64,000 nt of DNA from Azoarcus sp. DN11 (GCF_003628555.1 NZ_CP021731.1:4526001-4590000), one strand, 5' to 3'; positions 49,128 to 60,340 are shown, counted from the first letter of the stretch. Notes: a model not told the origin generated them from the sequence alone. Numbers and translations are program-made.

Positions 49128-50321
49128 TCAGTGCACACAGCCCCCTGCCCGACGGCACCAGGCGACGAAGCCGATGCCGCCGAGCGTCAGAAAACCCGCC
49201 ATGCCCGCCGCCAGCGTCAGCGGCGAATACCACAGCACCGGCGCGAGCACGCCGGCGGTCAGGGAGTTGATGCCGACCTGCAGGAAGCTCTGGCAGCTCG
49301 ACGCCAGCCCGCGGTGCGTGGGGAAGAGGTCCAGCGCGAGCAGCGTCAGGCTCGGCATCGACAGCGCCATGCCGAAGGTGTACAGCATGATCGGCAGCAC
49401 GGACTGCGGCAGGCCCGGCGGCATCAGCGACGCGACGAGGACGTTGGCGAGCGCCGCGCCCGCCATCAACGCGAAGCCGACCACGATCGTGCGCCGCGAT
49501 TGCCAGCGCCCGGCGACCCGCCCCGACAGGGCGGATCCCGCAGTCATGCCGAGCACCGACGGGACGAACATCCAGCCGAACTCCTGCGCGGACAGGCCGA
49601 GGTGCTTCATCAGGAAGGTCGGCGCCGACAGCACGTAGAGGAAGAAGCCGTTGAAGTTGAACGCCACCGCGCCCGCCAGCAGCACGAAGGCGGCGCTGCC
49701 CAGCACCCGGCGGTAGGCGCGGGCGAGCAGCACCGGGTGCAGCGGATGACGATGCTCGTGCGCGAGGGTTTCCGGCAGGAAGCGCCAGGTGAGGAAGCTG
49801 AGCCAGGCACCGAAGAAGGCGAGGAAGAAGAAGATCGTCCGCCAGCCGCCCAGCGCGAGCAGCAGCCCGCCGATCATCGGCGCAATCGCCGGGGCGATGC
49901 CGAAGATCAGCATCACGCGCGACATCAGCCGCTGTGCGTGCTCGCCTTCATACAGGTCGCGGATCACCGCCCGGCCGACGACCATGCCCGCCCCGCCGAC
50001 CATGCCCTGCAGCGCCCGCCCGGCCCACAGCCATTCGATCGACGGCGCCAGCGCGCACACCAGCGAGGCGAGCGCGAACAGTGCCGTCCCGACGATCAGC
50101 ACGCGCCGGCGGCCGAAATGGTCCGCCAGCGCACCGTGCCACAGCACCATGAAGGCGAAGGTGGCCATGTAGGCCGTCAGCGTCTGCTGGATCTGCAGCG
50201 GCGCGGCCGACAGCGCCTCGCCCATCGCGCCGAAGGCGGGCAGATAAGTGTCGATGGAAAACGGCCCGATGGCGGCGAGCGCCGCGAGGACGAACGCGAG
50301 CCAGGGCGAGGAGGCGGGCAT
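49128..50321 (-). CDS. MFS transporter, Bcr/CflA drug-efflux family
   Basis: 397 residues with 12 membrane helices. The Bcr/CflA subfamily is marked by AIGPFSIDTYLPAFGAMGEA near the N-terminus, motif A HGALADHFGRRRVLIVG, LQGMVGGAGMVVGRAVIRDL, and motif C-like GIAPAIAPMIGGLLLALGGW. Members export bicyclomycin, chloramphenicol, sulfonamides or cysteine by proton antiport. ATG 50321 (MPASSPWLAF) fits the family. It is downstream of yifB on the same strand, 77 bp away. Confidence 0.9.
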   Translation of the reverse strand: MPASSPWLAFVLAALAAIGPFSIDTYLPAFGAMGEALSAAPLQIQQTLTAYMATFAFMVLWHGALADHFGRRRVLIVGTALFALASLVCALAPSIEWLWAGRALQGMVGGAGMVVGRAVIRDLYEGEHAQRLMSRVMLIFGIAPAIAPMIGGLLLALGGWRTIFFFLAFFGAWLSFLTWRFLPETLAHEHRHPLHPVLLARAYRRVLGSAAFVLLAGAVAFNFNGFFLYVLSAPTFLMKHLGLSAQEFGWMFVPSVLGMTAGSALSGRVAGRWQSRRTIVVGFALMAGAALANVLVASLMPPGLPQSVLPIMLYTFGMALSMPSLTLLALDLFPTHRGLASSCQSFLQVGINSLTAGVLAPVLWYSPLTLAAGMAGFLTLGGIGFVAWCRRAGGCVH

Positions 50322-50398
50322 GAAGGGGGTTCTCTGGGGCGTCTTGTTATTGGTGCCGTGCGCCCCTGCCCGCATCGGCGGCCCCGCGCGGGGCCGCG

Positions 50399-51898
50399 TC
50401 AGCGGGAATCGAGGCCGCGCCGGTACTGGATCGCCTCGGCCAGATGCGCCGGGCCGACGCGCTCGGCGCCGGCCAGGTCCGCGATCGTGCGGGCAACCTT
50501 GAGGATGCGATGATACCCCCGCGCGGACAGGTTCAGCCGGCGGATCGCGTGATCGAGCAGCGCCTTGCCCTGCTCATCGGGCGCGCACAGCGCATCGACG
50601 CGGCCGGGCGCGAGATGGCTGTTGGCGCGCCCCTGGCGCTCGCGCTGCACGGCCCACGCCTGCGTGACGCGCTCGCGCACCGCGGCACTCGGCTCGCCCG
50701 CGGGCTGACCGAGCATGTCGGCGTGATCGAGCAGCGGCACCTCGATGACGATGTCCATGCGGTCGAGCAGCGGGCCCGACAGGCGCCCGCGGTAGCGTGC
50801 AACCTGGTCCGGCGTGCAGCGGCAGCGCCCATTCTTGTCGCCGGCATGCCCGCACGGGCACGGATTCATCGCGGCGACGAGCTGGAAGCGCGCGGGGAAC
50901 TCGGCGCGCTGCCGCGCCCGCGACACCGTGACAGTGCCGGTCTCGAGCGGCTCGCGCAGGGCTTCGAGCACGCGGCGCTCGAACTCCGGCAGCTCGTCGA
51001 GGAACAGCACGCCGTGGTGCGCGAGGCTGATCTCGCCGGGGCGCGGACTGGCGCCGCCGCCGACCACCGCGGGGGCCGAGGCGGAGTGGTGCGGCGCGCG
51101 GTAGGGGCGCCGCCCCCAGCGGCGGGCATCGAAGGCCCCTTCGAGCGACTGGATCGACGCGCTCTCGATCGCCTCGGCCTCGTCGAGCGGCGGCAGGAGC
51201 CCCGGCAAGCGGCGCGCGAGCATGGACTTGCCGGTTCCCGGGGGGCCGAACATCAGCAGCGAGTGCTGGCCGGCGGCGGCGACTTCGAGCGCGCGGCGCG
51301 CCTGCAGCTGCCCCTTCACCTCGGCGAGATCCGGTTCGTCGTCCCGCCCTTCCGCCACCGGCGGCGCAAGACGGCGCGTGAGCGGCGTGTGGCCGTTGAG
51401 GTGGGCACACACGGCGAGCAGGCTCGGTGCCGGCAGCACGCTCGCGTCGCGCGCGAGCGCGGCTTCGTCGGCATTCGCCGCGGGCAGTACCAGCGCGCGG
51501 CCGGCGCGGCCGCTCTCGAGGGCCATCGCGAGACCGCCGCGCACCGGGCGCAGGCTGCCGTCGAGCGACAGCTCGCCGACGAATTCGTGACGGGCCAGCG
51601 CCGCCGCATCGACCTGGCCCGACGCGGCGAGGATGCCCAGCGCGATCGGCAGGTCGAAGCGCCCGCCTTCCTTGGGCAGGTCGGCCGGGGCGAGATTGAC
51701 GGTGATCCGGCGCTGCGGGAATTCGAACTGCGACGTGGCGATCGCGGCGCGCACGCGCTCGCGCGCCTCGCGCACCTCGGTATCAGGCAGACCGACGAGG
51801 TTGAAGGCCGGCAGGCCGTTGGCGAGGTGCACTTCCACCGTCACCTCGGGTGCGCCCAGACCCGCGAGCGCGCGGGTGCGTACGAGAGCCAGCGACAT
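50399..51898 (-). CDS. YifB-family Mg-chelatase-like AAA ATPase (ComM homolog)
   Basis: 499 residues. The N-terminal Lon-protease-like fold (VRTRALAGLGAPEVTVEVHL, NGLPAFNLVGLPDTEVREAR, GELSLDGSLRPVRG) is followed by the AAA domain with Walker A MFGPPGTGKSMLARRLPG, Walker B GVLFLDELPEF, the FQLVAAMNPCPCGHAGD zinc-like cysteine cluster and a C-terminal arginine-finger/helical part (LNLSARGYHRILKVARTIAD). Homologs such as ComM of Vibrio are hexameric branch-migration helicases that help integrate incoming DNA. CCGGAGGAA precedes ATG 51898. Confidence 0.94.
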   Translation of the reverse strand: MSLALVRTRALAGLGAPEVTVEVHLANGLPAFNLVGLPDTEVREARERVRAAIATSQFEFPQRRITVNLAPADLPKEGGRFDLPIALGILAASGQVDAAALARHEFVGELSLDGSLRPVRGGLAMALESGRAGRALVLPAANADEAALARDASVLPAPSLLAVCAHLNGHTPLTRRLAPPVAEGRDDEPDLAEVKGQLQARRALEVAAAGQHSLLMFGPPGTGKSMLARRLPGLLPPLDEAEAIESASIQSLEGAFDARRWGRRPYRAPHHSASAPAVVGGGASPRPGEISLAHHGVLFLDELPEFERRVLEALREPLETGTVTVSRARQRAEFPARFQLVAAMNPCPCGHAGDKNGRCRCTPDQVARYRGRLSGPLLDRMDIVIEVPLLDHADMLGQPAGEPSAAVRERVTQAWAVQRERQGRANSHLAPGRVDALCAPDEQGKALLDHAIRRLNLSARGYHRILKVARTIADLAGAERVGPAHLAEAIQYRRGLDSR

Positions 51899-51997
51899 CG
51901 GTTCCTCCGGAATGGACTGCGCGCAGTCTACCGGAGGCGCCGACAATGACAAACGGTTAGATCAAAAGCACCCGCGAAAACGGGGGCAGGCGGCGGC

Positions 51998-52261
51998 TTA
52001 CTCGCCGTCGCGCTCGGCGCGGGCGCGCGCGAGTTCGGATTCGAGCGCGGCGACGCGGTCTTCGAGTTCCGCGAGCTTCTGGCGCGCGTGCGCGAGCACT
52101 TCGCGCTGCACGTCGAATTCCTCGCGTGTCACCAGATCGAGCTTGCCGAAGGCGCTGCCGAGCAGGGCCTTGGCGTTCTTTTCGAAGTCCTTGGCGGGAT
52201 TGCTGGCCGCCAGTTCGGAGAGCTTGGCGCCGATTTCGTCGAGGAAGCGGGGACCTGCCAT
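51998..52261 (-). CDS. ubiK: UbiK-family ubiquinone accessory factor (BMFP/YqiC)
   Basis: 87 residues, amphipathic N-terminal helix (RFLDEIGAKLSELAASNPAK) and a C-terminal coiled coil (QREVLAHARQKLAELEDRVAALESELARA), the typical BMFP layout. UbiK binds UbiJ and membranes and supports aerobic ubiquinone biosynthesis; it trimerises. Length equals the family norm (80-100). It lies between yifB and the regulatory region of the ammonium genes, on the minus strand. Confidence 0.9.
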   Translation of the reverse strand: MAGPRFLDEIGAKLSELAASNPAKDFEKNAKALLGSAFGKLDLVTREEFDVQREVLAHARQKLAELEDRVAALESELARARAERDGE

Positions 52262-52401
52262 GAAGGCACCTCAAATGACAGAAGGGAAAAGATAAAGTCT
52301 AGCACGGACACCGGCGCGGCAGCCGGCACGCCCCGCCCCTGCCCCATTGCAGTGAGCGCACGGGTGCCACCGGCAGCGATGCACCACAATATCGACGGAA
52401 A

Positions 52402-52418
52402 CGCACCAATGGAGTGCA
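52402..52418. promoter_or_regulatory. NtrC-like enhancer site upstream of the porin-glnK-amtB cluster
   Basis: CGCACCAATGGAGTGCA matches the NtrC consensus TGCACC-N5-GGTGCA with two mismatches in the conserved arms. Its centre lies about 115 bp upstream of the -24/-12 promoter, the usual enhancer range. A further TGCACC half-site is nearby at 52379. Confidence 0.65.
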
Positions 52419-52524
52419 TCGGATCGGGCCGCGATCTGTTGCGAGTGCACAAGTTCCCTCCGGAAAACCCAGAAAATCGAGCTTTCCCTTTGTGTAACAA
52501 TTGCTTGGCGACGCTTGACACGAC

Positions 52525-52541
52525 TTGGCACGGCGCATGCG
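52525..52541 (+). promoter_or_regulatory. Sigma-54 (-24/-12) promoter
   Basis: TTGGCACGGCGCATGC has GG (52527-52528) and GC (52539-52540) separated by exactly 10 nt, matching TGGCACG-N4-TTGC with one mismatch. Transcription would start near 52551, about 39 nt before the porin ATG. Confidence 0.75.
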
Positions 52542-52589
52542 TAGGAGGACTTGCCAGCTATCAAACACCAATCGTCAAGGAGCAAGAAC

Positions 52590-53333
52590 ATGCACAAGCG
52601 CCTCATCGCCCTGGCCGTCACAGCAGCCCTGCCGCTGATCGGCTCCGGCACGGCCGTGGCGGCCGACAGCCCGATCACCGCCAACGTCGCCCTGGTGTCG
52701 GATTATGCCTACCGCGGCATCAGCCAGACCAAGGAGAAACCCGCGCTGCAGGGCGGTTTCGATTACGCGCATTCGAGCGGCCTGTACGTCGGCGCGTGGG
52801 GCTCGAACGTGTCGTGGCTGCGCGATCTCGAGCGCGGCAAGGACGTGAATTCCGGCAACAGCCTGGAACTCGACCTGTACGGCGGCTACAAGGGCACCGT
52901 CGGTGACATCGGTTACGACGTCGGCCTGCTGCAGTACGTCTATCCGGGCGATTTCGACACGAAGTGGCGCAGCACGGTCGGCCAGAAGCAGCCGAACACG
53001 CTCGAAGCCTACGTCGGCCTGTCGTGGGAGTTCCTGTCGTTCAAGTACTCGAACTCGCTGACCAACCTGTTCGGCACGCCGGACTCGAAGAACAGCCAGT
53101 ATTTCGACCTGTCGGCCGCCTACGAGGTGATCCCGGGCACGACGCTCAACGCCCACGTCGGCCGCCAGATGATCGCCGGCCCGACCCCGTCCTACACCGA
53201 CTGGAAGCTGGGGGTGAGCCAGGCCGTCGCCGGCGTGACCGTGGGCCTGTACTACGTCGATACCAACCTGAAGAACAAGGATGCCCTCAACGCCGACGCC
53301 CGCTACATTGTGAGCGTCAGCAAGACCTTCTGA
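52590..53333 (+). CDS. TorF-family putative outer-membrane porin
   Basis: 247 residues. Signal peptide (KRLIALAVTAALPLIGSGTA, cleaved near VAA). The mature part is beta-rich with alternating aromatics (VALVSDYAYRGISQTKEKPA, LQGGFDYAHSSGLYVGAWGS, LELDLYGGYKGTVGDIGYDV) and ends in ...VSVSKTF with the C-terminal phenylalanine of outer-membrane barrels. Members of this family often stand next to glnK-amtB in Rhodocyclales and may aid solute or ammonium passage. AAGGAG lies upstream of ATG 52590. First gene of the sigma-54-driven cluster, 50 nt before glnK. Confidence 0.88.
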   Translation: MHKRLIALAVTAALPLIGSGTAVAADSPITANVALVSDYAYRGISQTKEKPALQGGFDYAHSSGLYVGAWGSNVSWLRDLERGKDVNSGNSLELDLYGGYKGTVGDIGYDVGLLQYVYPGDFDTKWRSTVGQKQPNTLEAYVGLSWEFLSFKYSNSLTNLFGTPDSKNSQYFDLSAAYEVIPGTTLNAHVGRQMIAGPTPSYTDWKLGVSQAVAGVTVGLYYVDTNLKNKDALNADARYIVSVSKTF

Positions 53334-53371
53334 GCCGGCACTGCCGCGGGGCACCCGCCCCGCATGACTGA

Positions 53372-53722
<351 letters not shown>

Positions 53723-53732
53723 GGAGAACATC

Positions 53733-55196
53733 ATGAAAAAACTGTTTGCCATACTCCTTGCGGTGCTGGCGCTCGGCTTCGCCGGGCTCGCCAGTGCCGA
53801 CGACGCCCCGGCTGCAGCCGCAGCCGTCACCGCGGTTGCCGGCGCCGCCACGGCGGCCGCTCCCGCGGCGGCGGCGGCGGCTGCGCCCACGGTCAACAAG
53901 GGCGACACCGCCTGGATGCTGATCTCGACCGCGCTCGTCGCCTTCATGGCGATCCCGGGCCTCGCGCTGTTCTACGGCGGCCTGGTGCGCTCGAAGAACA
54001 TGCTGTCGGTGCTGATGCAGGTCTTCGTGATCTTCTCGCTGATGGTCGTGCTGTGGTTCGTCTACGGCTACAGCCTCGCCTTCACCGAGGGCAATGCGTT
54101 CATCGGCGGCTTGTCGAAGGCCTTCCTGAAGGGCGTGACGGTCGACTCGGTGGCCGCGACCTTCAGCAAGGGCGTGGCGATCCCCGAGTTCGCCTACGTC
54201 GTGTTCCAGGCGACCTTCGCGGCGATCACCCCGGCGCTGATCGTCGGCGCCTTCGCCGAGCGCATCAAGTTCTCCGCGGTGCTGCTGTTCATGGTGCTGT
54301 GGTTCACCTTCTCCTACCTGCCGATGGCGCACATGGTGTGGTACTGGGCCGGCCCGGATGCCTACACCGACGCTGCCGCGGGGGATGCGGCCGCGGCGAC
54401 CGCGGGCTTCCTGTTCCAGAAGGGCGCGCTCGACTTCGCCGGCGGCACGGTGGTGCATATCAACGCCGCCGTCGCGGGCCTCGTGGGTGCCTTCATGGTC
54501 GGCAAGCGCATCGGCTACGGCCGCGAGTCGATGGCTCCACACTCGCTGACGCTGACGATGGTGGGCGCGTCGATGCTGTGGGTGGGCTGGTTCGGCTTCA
54601 ACGCCGGTTCCAACCTCGAGGCCAACGGCCTGACCACGCTGGCCTTCCTCAACACGATGGTCGCGACCGGCATGGCGGCGATGTCGTGGATGACGACCGA
54701 ATGGCTGATGAAGGGCAAGCCCTCGCTGCTGGGCGCGGCCTCGGGCGCGGTGGCCGGCCTCGTGGCGATCACCCCGGCCTGCGGCTGGGTCGGGCCGATG
54801 GGCGCGCTGCTGATCGGGCTGCTCGCCGGCGTGATCTGCCTGTGGGGCGTGAATGGCCTCAAGCACATGCTCGGCGCGGACGATGCGCTCGACGTGTTCG
54901 GCGTGCATGGCGTGGGCGGCATCCTCGGCGCGATGCTGACCGGCGTGTTCGCGAACCCGGACCTCGGCGGCGTCGGCGTGTATGACTACGTCGCCAACGC
55001 GGTGGCCCCGTTCTCGACTTCGGCGCAAGTCACCAGCCAGGCGTGGGGCGTGGTCGTGTCGATCCTGTGGTCGGGCATCGTCTCGGCGATCGCGTTCAAG
55101 ATCGTGGATGTGCTGATCGGCCTGCGCGTGCCCGAAGAAGAGGAGCGCGAAGGCCTGGACATCACCGCGCACGGCGAGACGGCCTACCACATCTGA
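53733..55196 (+). CDS. amtB: Ammonium transporter AmtB
   Basis: 487 residues. A signal peptide (KKLFAILLAVLALGFAGLAS) and an alanine-rich linker precede eleven membrane helices. Typical motifs include ALFYGGLVRSKNMLSVLMQV, MAHMVWYWAGPDAY, DFAGGTVVHINAAVAGLVGA (first pore histidine region) and FGVHGVGGILGAMLTGVFAN (second pore histidine region). It conducts ammonium across the inner membrane and is gated by GlnK. The C-terminal cytoplasmic tail ends GLDITAHGETAYHI, which binds P-II in other AmtB proteins. A terminator follows 44 nt later. Confidence 0.97.
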   Translation: MKKLFAILLAVLALGFAGLASADDAPAAAAAVTAVAGAATAAAPAAAAAAAPTVNKGDTAWMLISTALVAFMAIPGLALFYGGLVRSKNMLSVLMQVFVIFSLMVVLWFVYGYSLAFTEGNAFIGGLSKAFLKGVTVDSVAATFSKGVAIPEFAYVVFQATFAAITPALIVGAFAERIKFSAVLLFMVLWFTFSYLPMAHMVWYWAGPDAYTDAAAGDAAAATAGFLFQKGALDFAGGTVVHINAAVAGLVGAFMVGKRIGYGRESMAPHSLTLTMVGASMLWVGWFGFNAGSNLEANGLTTLAFLNTMVATGMAAMSWMTTEWLMKGKPSLLGAASGAVAGLVAITPACGWVGPMGALLIGLLAGVICLWGVNGLKHMLGADDALDVFGVHGVGGILGAMLTGVFANPDLGGVGVYDYVANAVAPFSTSAQVTSQAWGVVVSILWSGIVSAIAFKIVDVLIGLRVPEEEEREGLDITAHGETAYHI

Positions 55197-55239
55197 ACAC
55201 CTGGGCATTGCCGGATCGCTCCCTCGTCCGGCCCTGCAG

Positions 55240-55265
55240 CGGGCGCCCCTCGGGGCGCCCGTTTT
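55240..55265 (+). terminator. Intrinsic terminator after amtB
   Basis: CGGGCGCC and GGCGCCCG (within 55240-55261) form a GC-rich stem followed by four T (55262-55265), 43 nt after the amtB stop. Confidence 0.85.
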
Positions 55266-55292
55266 CGTTCACGCCCGCGCCGGCTGCCCGCG

Positions 55293-56180
55293 TCAGCGGA
55301 ACACGACCGTCTTGTTGCCGTGCAGCAGGACGCGGCCTTCGAGGTGGTAACGCAGCCCGCGCGCGAGCACGGTCTTCTCGATGTCCTTGCCGTAGCGCAC
55401 CATGTCCTCGACCGAGTCGGAGTGGTCGATGCGGATCACGTCCTGGTCGATGATCGGCCCCTGATCGAGCTCGGAGGTGACGTAGTGGCAGGTCGCGCCG
55501 ATCAGCTTCACGCCTTTCGCCCAGGCCTGGTGGTAGGGCTTCGCGCCGACGAAGCTCGGCAGGAAGCTGTGGTGGATGTTGATGATGCGTCCCGGATAGG
55601 CGGCGCACAGCTCGGGCGACAGCACCTGCATGTAGCGCGCGAGCACGATCGTGTCGCCGCGCACTTCCTCGACGATGCGCCGCACTTCGGCATAGGCCGC
55701 GGCCTTGTTGTCGGGCGTGACGGGCACGTGGTGGAAGGGGATGCCATGCCACTCGACGAAGCCGCGGAAGGTGTCGTGGTTCGAGATCACGCACGGGATC
55801 TCGATGTCGAGTTCCTTCGACTGCCAGCGCGCGAGGAGGTCGTAGAGGCAGTGTTCCTGCTTCGACACCAGCACGACGACGCGCTTTTTCACCGCCGAAT
55901 CGGTGATCGACCAGTCCATCTCGAGTTCCTCGGCGATGGGGCGGAAGCGCTCGCGGAACTCGGCGAGGTGGAAAGGCAGGGAGTCGGCACGGATCTCGAT
56001 GCGCATGAAGTAGCGTCCGACCGCCTCCGCCCCGGTGGCGTCAGCGCGCGCAGGCTCGGCGTGCAGCGAGGTCTCGAGGATCCAGCCGCGGTGCTCGGCG
56101 ACGAAGCCCGACACGCGCGCGACGAGGCCGACGCGATCGGGGCAGGACGCCGACAGCGTGTAGAAGCGCTCGCGATGCAT
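55293..56180 (-). CDS. purU: Formyltetrahydrofolate deformylase
   Basis: 295 residues. An N-terminal ACT domain (LSASCPDRVGLVARVSGFVA) is followed by a formyltransferase-like domain with NIHHSFLPSFVGAKPYHQAW, the catalytic region EHCLYDLLARW and QGPIIDQDVIRIDHSDSVED. PurU hydrolyses 10-formyl-THF to formate and THF, balancing one-carbon pools for purine and methionine synthesis. Length is close to E. coli PurU (280). The start ATG 56180 lies 4 nt after the stop of thrH, so the two form an operon. Confidence 0.95.
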   Translation of the reverse strand: MHRERFYTLSASCPDRVGLVARVSGFVAEHRGWILETSLHAEPARADATGAEAVGRYFMRIEIRADSLPFHLAEFRERFRPIAEELEMDWSITDSAVKKRVVVLVSKQEHCLYDLLARWQSKELDIEIPCVISNHDTFRGFVEWHGIPFHHVPVTPDNKAAAYAEVRRIVEEVRGDTIVLARYMQVLSPELCAAYPGRIINIHHSFLPSFVGAKPYHQAWAKGVKLIGATCHYVTSELDQGPIIDQDVIRIDHSDSVEDMVRYGKDIEKTVLARGLRYHLEGRVLLHGNKTVVFR

Positions 56181-56184
56181 GTGC

Positions 56185-56799
56185 TCAGCCCGCGGCGCGC
56201 GCGAAGGCCTTGTCGATCTCGCGGCGCAGTTCGGGGTAGGTGCGCGTGACCGGGAACTGCGGGAATTCGCGGATCACGTTCTCCGGCGGGTGGAACAGGA
56301 TGCCGCCATGGGCTTCGCCGAGCATCGCGGTGTCGTTGTAGGAATCGCCCGCGGCGACGACCTTGAGGTTCAGTTCCTTGAAGCGCCTGACCGCCTCGCG
56401 CTTCTGGTCGGGCATGCGCAGGCGGTAGTCGACCAGCATGCCTTCGGCGTTGGCGACGAGCGAATGGCACAGCAGCGTCGGCCAGCAGAGCTGCTTCATC
56501 AGCGGCTTGGCGAATTCCTGGAAGGTGTCGGAGAGGATGACGACCTGGTAGCTCGCGCGCAGGTCGTCGAGGAAGTCGCGCGCACCGGGCATCGGCCCCA
56601 TGCCGGCGATCACGTCCTGGATGTCGGGCAGGCCGAGCTTCCTTTCGGCCAGGATGTTCAGCCGGTACTTCATCAGCGTGTCGTAGTTCGGCTCGTCGCG
56701 TGTCGTGCGGCGCAGCTCCGGGATGCCGGTGCGCTCGGCGAATTCGATCCAGATTTCGGGAACCAGCACACCTTCGAGGTCGAGACAGACGATCTGCAC
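56185..56799 (-). CDS. thrH: Bifunctional phosphoserine phosphatase / homoserine phosphotransferase ThrH
   Basis: 204 residues of the HAD superfamily. Motif I is DLEGVLVPEIW with the nucleophilic aspartate, motif II LSDTFQEF, motif III lysine in DQKREAVRR, motif IV GDSYNDTAMLGEAHGG. The LEGVLVPEIW reading and length (~203) are diagnostic for ThrH of Pseudomonas-type bacteria, which moves phosphate from phosphoserine to homoserine. GTG 56799 with AGGA upstream gives the correct N-terminus. Its stop is 4 nt before purU. Confidence 0.92.
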   Translation of the reverse strand: MQIVCLDLEGVLVPEIWIEFAERTGIPELRRTTRDEPNYDTLMKYRLNILAERKLGLPDIQDVIAGMGPMPGARDFLDDLRASYQVVILSDTFQEFAKPLMKQLCWPTLLCHSLVANAEGMLVDYRLRMPDQKREAVRRFKELNLKVVAAGDSYNDTAMLGEAHGGILFHPPENVIREFPQFPVTRTYPELRREIDKAFARAAG

Positions 56800-56946
56800 G
56801 GCGATATTCCTGTTTCGGCGGATAAACGAACCCCCGATTCTAGCAGCCGAGGCGGGCTCCACCGCGGCACGCGGAATATGTTGGGTTCAAAAATATTTAT
56901 CCGTCGGGAACCAATCGCCGACGCGGCGGTCTGGGGAATATGGCCC

Positions 56947-57027
56947 TATAATGGCAGGGCTAAATGCGTAACCCTTGGCCGATGGAGGCCATTTCGCGGG
57001 ACGGCTCCGGTCGTCCCGCTTTTTCTT
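56947..57027 (+). ncRNA. Candidate small RNA between thrH and the threonine ammonia-lyase gene
   Basis: A perfect TATAAT box (56947-56952) is followed about 70 bp later by a perfect 8-bp terminator stem (GCGGGACG 56996-57003, CGTCCCGC 57012-57019) and five T (57020-57024). Neither flanking gene is on the plus strand, so no protein gene explains this terminator. A second stem TGGCC (56976-56980) / GGCCA (57087 minus 100, i.e. 56987-56991) lies inside the predicted RNA. A 6-codon frame ATG...TAA (56952-56972) is present but probably incidental. The -35 region is weak. No known RNA family was recognised. Confidence 0.5.
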
Positions 57028-57039
57028 GCCTGCTCGCCC

Positions 57040-58281
57040 TCAACTGACGAGGAGGTTGCGCACGCGCAGTCCCTGCCGCGCGAAGTGCTGGCGCAATTCG
57101 TCCTGGTGCTCGAAGTCGCGCGTCTCCATCTGCAGGATCACCTCGGTCATCCCCACCGGCACGTGCAGTTCACCGCGCCGGTGTTCGACGTGGCGCACGT
57201 TCATGCCGAGGTCGGCGACGGTTTTCAGCAGGGCCAGCAGCTGCCCCGGCGCGTCCGAGATCGTCACCGCGACGCACATCAGCCGCCCGCTGGACGCGAG
57301 GCCGTAGTCGATCGAGCGGCCCACGAGCGTCATGTCGACGTTGCCGCCGGAGATCACGACCACCGCGCGGTCGTCGGGGCGCAGCGCGATCTTCTTCTGC
57401 ATCAGCGCCGCCAGGCCGACGACGCCGGCGCCCTCGCCGATCGTGCGCGTGCGCTCGAGCAGCATGACGATGGCCTCGGCGATGGCGTTGTCGTCGACGG
57501 TGACGATCTCGTCCACGTAGCGCGCGATGACGCGACGCGTGAGCTGGCCGGGACGCTTGACCCTGATGCCGTCGGCGATGGTGTGCGCGCCGGGCAGCAC
57601 TTCTTCCAGCGCGCCGTCGCGCAGGTAGGTGCGCCACGGCGCGACCGCCTCGGTCTGCACGCCGATCACGCGGATATCCGGGTTCTGCAGCTTGAGCGCG
57701 AGCGCGACGCCGGAAATCAGCCCGCCACCGCCCAGCGGCACGATCGCGACGGTCATGTCGGGGGCGTCTTCGAGCATCTCCAGGCCGCAGCTCGCCTGCC
57801 CGGCGATCACGTCCCAGTCGTCGTAGGGGTGGAGGAAGGCGAGCCCTTCGGCCTTCGCCAGCCTCAAGGCCTCGTCGGTCGCGGTTTCCAGCGTCTCGCC
57901 GACGAGGCGCACGTCGGCCCCCAGCCTGCGGCACGACTGGATCTTGGTGAGCGGGGCGTTCGCGGGCATGCAGACGACGGCACGCAGCCCGCATTGGGCC
58001 GCCGCGCGCGCGACGCCCTGCGCATGGTTGCCGGCGGACGCGGCGACCACGCCGGTGGGCGGGTTGGCGCCGGCCAGCAGGCGGCCGATCTTGTGCGTGG
58101 CGCCGCGCAGCTTGAACGAGCCGGTGCGCTGCAGGTTCTCGAGCTTGAGGCGCAGCGGCACGCCCAGTTCCTCGGAGAGCGGATCGTTCTGCCACTGCAC
58201 GGTGCGCAGGATGGCGTCGCCAATGCGCTCGCGCGCGGCGAGCAGGTCGTTCAGGGCCAGCGGAATCGTGGCGGGGGGCAT
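57040..58281 (-). CDS. Threonine ammonia-lyase with C-terminal ACT domain
   Basis: 413 residues, fold-type II PLP enzyme. The PLP lysine is in SFKLRGA near residue 57, with the asparagine/serine phosphate loop VAASAGNHAQGVA and the glycine loop VPLGGGGLISG. The last ~85 residues form one ACT-like domain (LMCVAVTISDAPGQLLALLK). It deaminates threonine to 2-oxobutanoate. The short form with one ACT domain resembles the Corynebacterium/TdcB-ACT type rather than the 514-residue E. coli IlvA, so a biosynthetic or catabolic role cannot be separated here. ThrH nearby (homoserine phosphorylation) suggests linked threonine metabolism. Confidence 0.92.
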   Translation of the reverse strand: MPPATIPLALNDLLAARERIGDAILRTVQWQNDPLSEELGVPLRLKLENLQRTGSFKLRGATHKIGRLLAGANPPTGVVAASAGNHAQGVARAAAQCGLRAVVCMPANAPLTKIQSCRRLGADVRLVGETLETATDEALRLAKAEGLAFLHPYDDWDVIAGQASCGLEMLEDAPDMTVAIVPLGGGGLISGVALALKLQNPDIRVIGVQTEAVAPWRTYLRDGALEEVLPGAHTIADGIRVKRPGQLTRRVIARYVDEIVTVDDNAIAEAIVMLLERTRTIGEGAGVVGLAALMQKKIALRPDDRAVVVISGGNVDMTLVGRSIDYGLASSGRLMCVAVTISDAPGQLLALLKTVADLGMNVRHVEHRRGELHVPVGMTEVILQMETRDFEHQDELRQHFARQGLRVRNLLVS

Positions 58282-58343
58282 CGTGTCTCCTCGGTGCGGG
58301 GCCTCTGCGGGCCCTCGTCAGGGGTTCGGGCGGGATTCGAGAC

Positions 58344-60275
<1,932 letters not shown>

Positions 60276-60340
60276 GTCAGCGCAGCGATGGGCAAAGGCG
60301 TTATTCTACGCATCCCCGAACCCGAACGCCGCCGGACATC

